Part shown: piece by piece, positions 61,969 through 64,000 of the stretch | Numbering within the stretch: the stretch's first letter is position 1 | Layout: each line of letters opens with the position of its first letter | Source of the DNA: Alistipes dispar | GTDB taxonomy: Bacteria > Bacteroidota > Bacteroidia > Bacteroidales > Rikenellaceae | NCBI RefSeq assembly: GCF_006542685.1 | Contig: NZ_AP019736.1 | Location: 2,840,001-2,904,000, forward strand | Length of the DNA stretch: 64,000 nt | Reading direction: 5' to 3' | Made by a program: the position numbers and the translations under genes | The notes under the pieces: model-generated | Database searches by the model: none | What the model saw: only the letters and a program-made list of their open reading frames with translations | What the model was told of the DNA's origin: nothing

Positions 61969-63150
61969 ATGAGACAAACATTTGTGAAAGCTGCCCTCGT
62001 GGCAAGCTGCATGGCAACCGTCGCGTGCAAACAGGCCCCGACGGAAATGGGGCCCGGTCAGTACCCCGTAATGACCATCGCCACCACCGACCGCACGATC
62101 CCGAGCAACTACTCGGCCAAGATCAACGGACGTCAGGACATTGCGATCTATCCGCAGGTTTCCGGCACGATCACGGAGGTCTGCTTCAACGAAGGACAAA
62201 CCGTATCGAAGGGCCAGACCCTCTTTATCATCGACCAGGTTCCCTATAAGGCGGCTCTCCAGACGGCCGAAGCCAACGTGGCCGCAGCCGAGGCCGGCGT
62301 GGCCACCGCACAGCTCACCTACGACAGCAAGAAGGAGCTGTTCGCCAAGCAGGTAGTCTCGCGGTACGACCTCTCGACGGCCGAGAACAACCTGCTCACC
62401 GCCAAGGCGCAGCTGGCACAGGCCGAGGCACAGCGCGTGAACGCGGCCAACAACCTCTCCTATACGGTAGTGAAGGCTCCGTCGAACGGCGTGGCCGGCA
62501 CGATTCCCTACCGTGCGGGCGCGCTGGTAAGCGCTTCGCTTCCGCAGCCGCTGACCACCATCTCGGACAACTCGGTGATGTACGTCTATTTCTCTATCAC
62601 GGAAAACCATCTCCAGAACCTCATCCGGAAGTACGGCTCGATGAGCGAAGTGCTCAAGGCCATGCCCGAGGTGCAACTGCGGCTCAACGACGGTTCGGTT
62701 TACGATCAGGCAGGCCGTATCGAGGCGATCAGCAGCGTGCTCGACTCCTCGACGGGTGTGGCGCAGTGCCGCGCGGCATTCCCCAACCCGAGCGGTCTGC
62801 TCATCAGCGGCAGCAACGGATCCGTCATCCTGCCCAACGAGTTCAAGGGCGTCGTGGTGATCCCGCAGAGCGCGACGTTCGAGATTCAGGACAAAGTCTA
62901 TGTATATAATATTGTGGACGGCAAGGCCTCGTCGAAGATGATCTCCGTGGAGAAGATATCGAACGGCAAGGAGTATATCGTCAATGAAGGGCTCACCCCG
63001 GGCGAGCAGATCGTGTCCGAAGGCGTAGGCCTGCTCCGCGAGGGCACGGAAATCGTGGCCAAGACGCAGCCGACGGCCGCACCGGCCGCGGAAACCGAGA
63101 AGCCCGCAGCAGCCGGAGCCGCTCAAACCGAAACCGAAAAGGAGGAATAA
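61969..63150 (+). CDS. RND efflux periplasmic adaptor lipoprotein (AcrA/MexA type)
   Basis: 393 residues with lipobox MATVAC (Cys20). Order: membrane-proximal strand, lipoyl half (YPQVSGTITEVCFNEGQTVSKGQTLFIID), alpha hairpin (about 95-150), second lipoyl half (TVVKAPSNGVAGTIPYRAGALVS), beta barrel, and a C-terminal low-complexity Ala/Glu/Thr tail (about 360-393). It links the RND pump encoded 3 bases downstream to an outer-membrane TolC-like duct not in the window. Confidence 0.93.
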   Translation: MRQTFVKAALVASCMATVACKQAPTEMGPGQYPVMTIATTDRTIPSNYSAKINGRQDIAIYPQVSGTITEVCFNEGQTVSKGQTLFIIDQVPYKAALQTAEANVAAAEAGVATAQLTYDSKKELFAKQVVSRYDLSTAENNLLTAKAQLAQAEAQRVNAANNLSYTVVKAPSNGVAGTIPYRAGALVSASLPQPLTTISDNSVMYVYFSITENHLQNLIRKYGSMSEVLKAMPEVQLRLNDGSVYDQAGRIEAISSVLDSSTGVAQCRAAFPNPSGLLISGSNGSVILPNEFKGVVVIPQSATFEIQDKVYVYNIVDGKASSKMISVEKISNGKEYIVNEGLTPGEQIVSEGVGLLREGTEIVAKTQPTAAPAAETEKPAAAGAAQTETEKEE

Positions 63151-63153
63151 CGT

Positions 63154-64000
63154 ATGACACTCAAGCATTTTATCGAACGGCCCGTTCTGGCGTCGGTCAT
63201 TTCAATCGTAATCGTCATAGCCGGTATCATCGGTCTGGCTTCGCTGCCCGTGGAGCAGTACCCCGATATCGCGCCTCCGACGGTGATGGTGAGCGCCACC
63301 TATCCGGGCGCCAACGCCGAAACGATCCAGAAGTCGGTGATCGTACCCCTCGAGGAGGCGATCAACGGCGTGGAGAACATGATGTACATTCAGTCCGAAG
63401 CCTCGAACTCGGGCAGCGCCTCGATCACGGTCTATTTCCGCCAGGGAACCGACCCGGACATGGCGGCCGTGAACGTCCAGAACAAGGTGGCCACGGCCAC
63501 GGGACAGTTGCCGGGCGAGGTGACGCAGATCGGCGTGACGACCATGAAGCGTCAGACTTCGATGCTGAAGGTGATCTCCATCAGCAGCCCCGACGACACG
63601 TATGACGAGGGCTTCCTCGCCAACTACTTCTCCATCAACATCGAACCGCGCATCAAACGTATCCAGGGCGTAGGCGAGTGCTTCGTGCTCGGCGCCGACT
63701 ACGCAATGCGAATCTGGCTCAAGCCCGACGTGATGGCGCAGTACAACCTCGTCCCGTCGGACATCACGGGCGTACTCTCCGAACAGAACATCGAGGCGGC
63801 CACCGGTTCGCTGGGCGAGAATTCGGACAACACGTTCCAGTACACGATGAAGTACCGCGGCCGTCTGATGACCCCGGAGGAGTTCGGCGAAATCGTGATC
63901 CGCTCGCTGAACGACGGCAGCGTTCTGAAACTCAAGGATGTGGCCGAAGTGGAGATGGGCGACGAATCGTACGCCTACTCGGGCAAGGTGAACGGTCACC
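63154..64000 (+). CDS. RND efflux inner-membrane pump (AcrB/MexB, HAE1 family), partial
   Basis: The window ends inside this gene; 282 codons are visible without a stop. The N terminus LKHFIERPVLASVISIVIVIAGIIGLASLPVEQYPDIAPP is classical for HAE1 pumps. Porter-domain sequences follow (VSATYPGANAETIQKSVIVPLEEAINGVENMMYI, GTDPDMAAVNVQNKV, RIQGVGECFVLGADYAMRIWL). It exports hydrophobic drugs, bile acids or dyes with proton energy. ATG 63154 lies 3 bases after the adaptor stop. Confidence 0.94.
   Translation, partial: MTLKHFIERPVLASVISIVIVIAGIIGLASLPVEQYPDIAPPTVMVSATYPGANAETIQKSVIVPLEEAINGVENMMYIQSEASNSGSASITVYFRQGTDPDMAAVNVQNKVATATGQLPGEVTQIGVTTMKRQTSMLKVISISSPDDTYDEGFLANYFSINIEPRIKRIQGVGECFVLGADYAMRIWLKPDVMAQYNLVPSDITGVLSEQNIEAATGSLGENSDNTFQYTMKYRGRLMTPEEFGEIVIRSLNDGSVLKLKDVAEVEMGDESYAYSGKVNGH

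Overview
This 64 kb window looks like the chromosome of a GC-rich Bacteroidales gut bacterium, most likely Alistipes or another member of the Rikenellaceae. That is an inference from several features. The -7 promoter boxes are of the Bacteroidetes TAnnTTTG type. There are FimA/Mfa-type fimbrial lipoproteins, a DUF5074 (BtuG-like) lipoprotein, a Bacteroidetes-order ATP synthase operon and a split KdpD sensor. Coding is very GC-rich except in the first ~1 kb, where a lower-GC stretch ends at a 3' tRNA-Gly(GCC)-like sequence. This looks like the end of an integrated element.

Layout. 1-1.0 kb: element-like tail with a YqiA-like esterase and a tRNA-derived att-like site. 1.3-3.2 kb: a redox operon (ABM lipoprotein, exported CMD-cupin protein, flavodoxin). 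3.5-10 kb: host-glycan degradation genes (Ser-type sulfatase, GH2 beta-galactosidase, GH29 fucosidase), then a VOC protein. 10.7-16.3 kb (minus): a polyferredoxin / Tat-signal aldo-keto reductase (frameshifted here) / DUF1893 / ECF S-component electron-transfer module, followed by a Zn-alcohol dehydrogenase and a hexapeptide acetyltransferase. 16.4-21.4 kb (minus): a fimbrial operon. 21.7-24.1 kb: an MscS channel, then a fimbrial-type lipoprotein gene preceded by a leader peptide and terminator. 24.3-32.3 kb (minus): a bile-salt-hydrolase-family enzyme and a TetR-TolC-HlyD-ABC-ABC-permease-permease exporter operon. 32.6-35.3 kb: a GH78 rhamnosidase. 35.4-42.3 kb (minus): the complete F1Fo ATP synthase (beta-epsilon-a-c-b-delta-alpha-gamma). 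42.9-47.05 kb (minus): a cobalamin riboswitch driving a BtuG-like DUF5074 lipoprotein and a PKD-like surface protein. 47.2-57.3 kb (minus): a Kdp potassium-uptake locus. It carries three micro-ORFs including kdpF upstream of kdpA, another micro-ORF after kdpC, an outer-membrane protein, a kinase-less KdpD, a separate histidine kinase, and an NtrC-type sigma-54 response regulator instead of KdpE. 57.4-61.8 kb (minus): a MATE transporter, phosphoglycerate mutase, D-lactate dehydrogenase and an AraC regulator. 61.9-64 kb: an RND efflux adaptor and the start of the RND pump, cut by the window end.

The observations I rate highest are: (i) the leader-peptide attenuator at 22959-23120, where a 21-codon ORF with a Shine-Dalgarno sequence ends inside a perfect terminator hairpin; (ii) the Kdp locus with tandem unlisted micro-proteins and sigma-54 style control; (iii) the cobalamin riboswitch controlling two surface lipoproteins without a btuB beside them; (iv) the frameshifted aldo-keto reductase inside an otherwise intact, uncharacterised Fe-S module; and (v) the tRNA-derived junction at the left edge.
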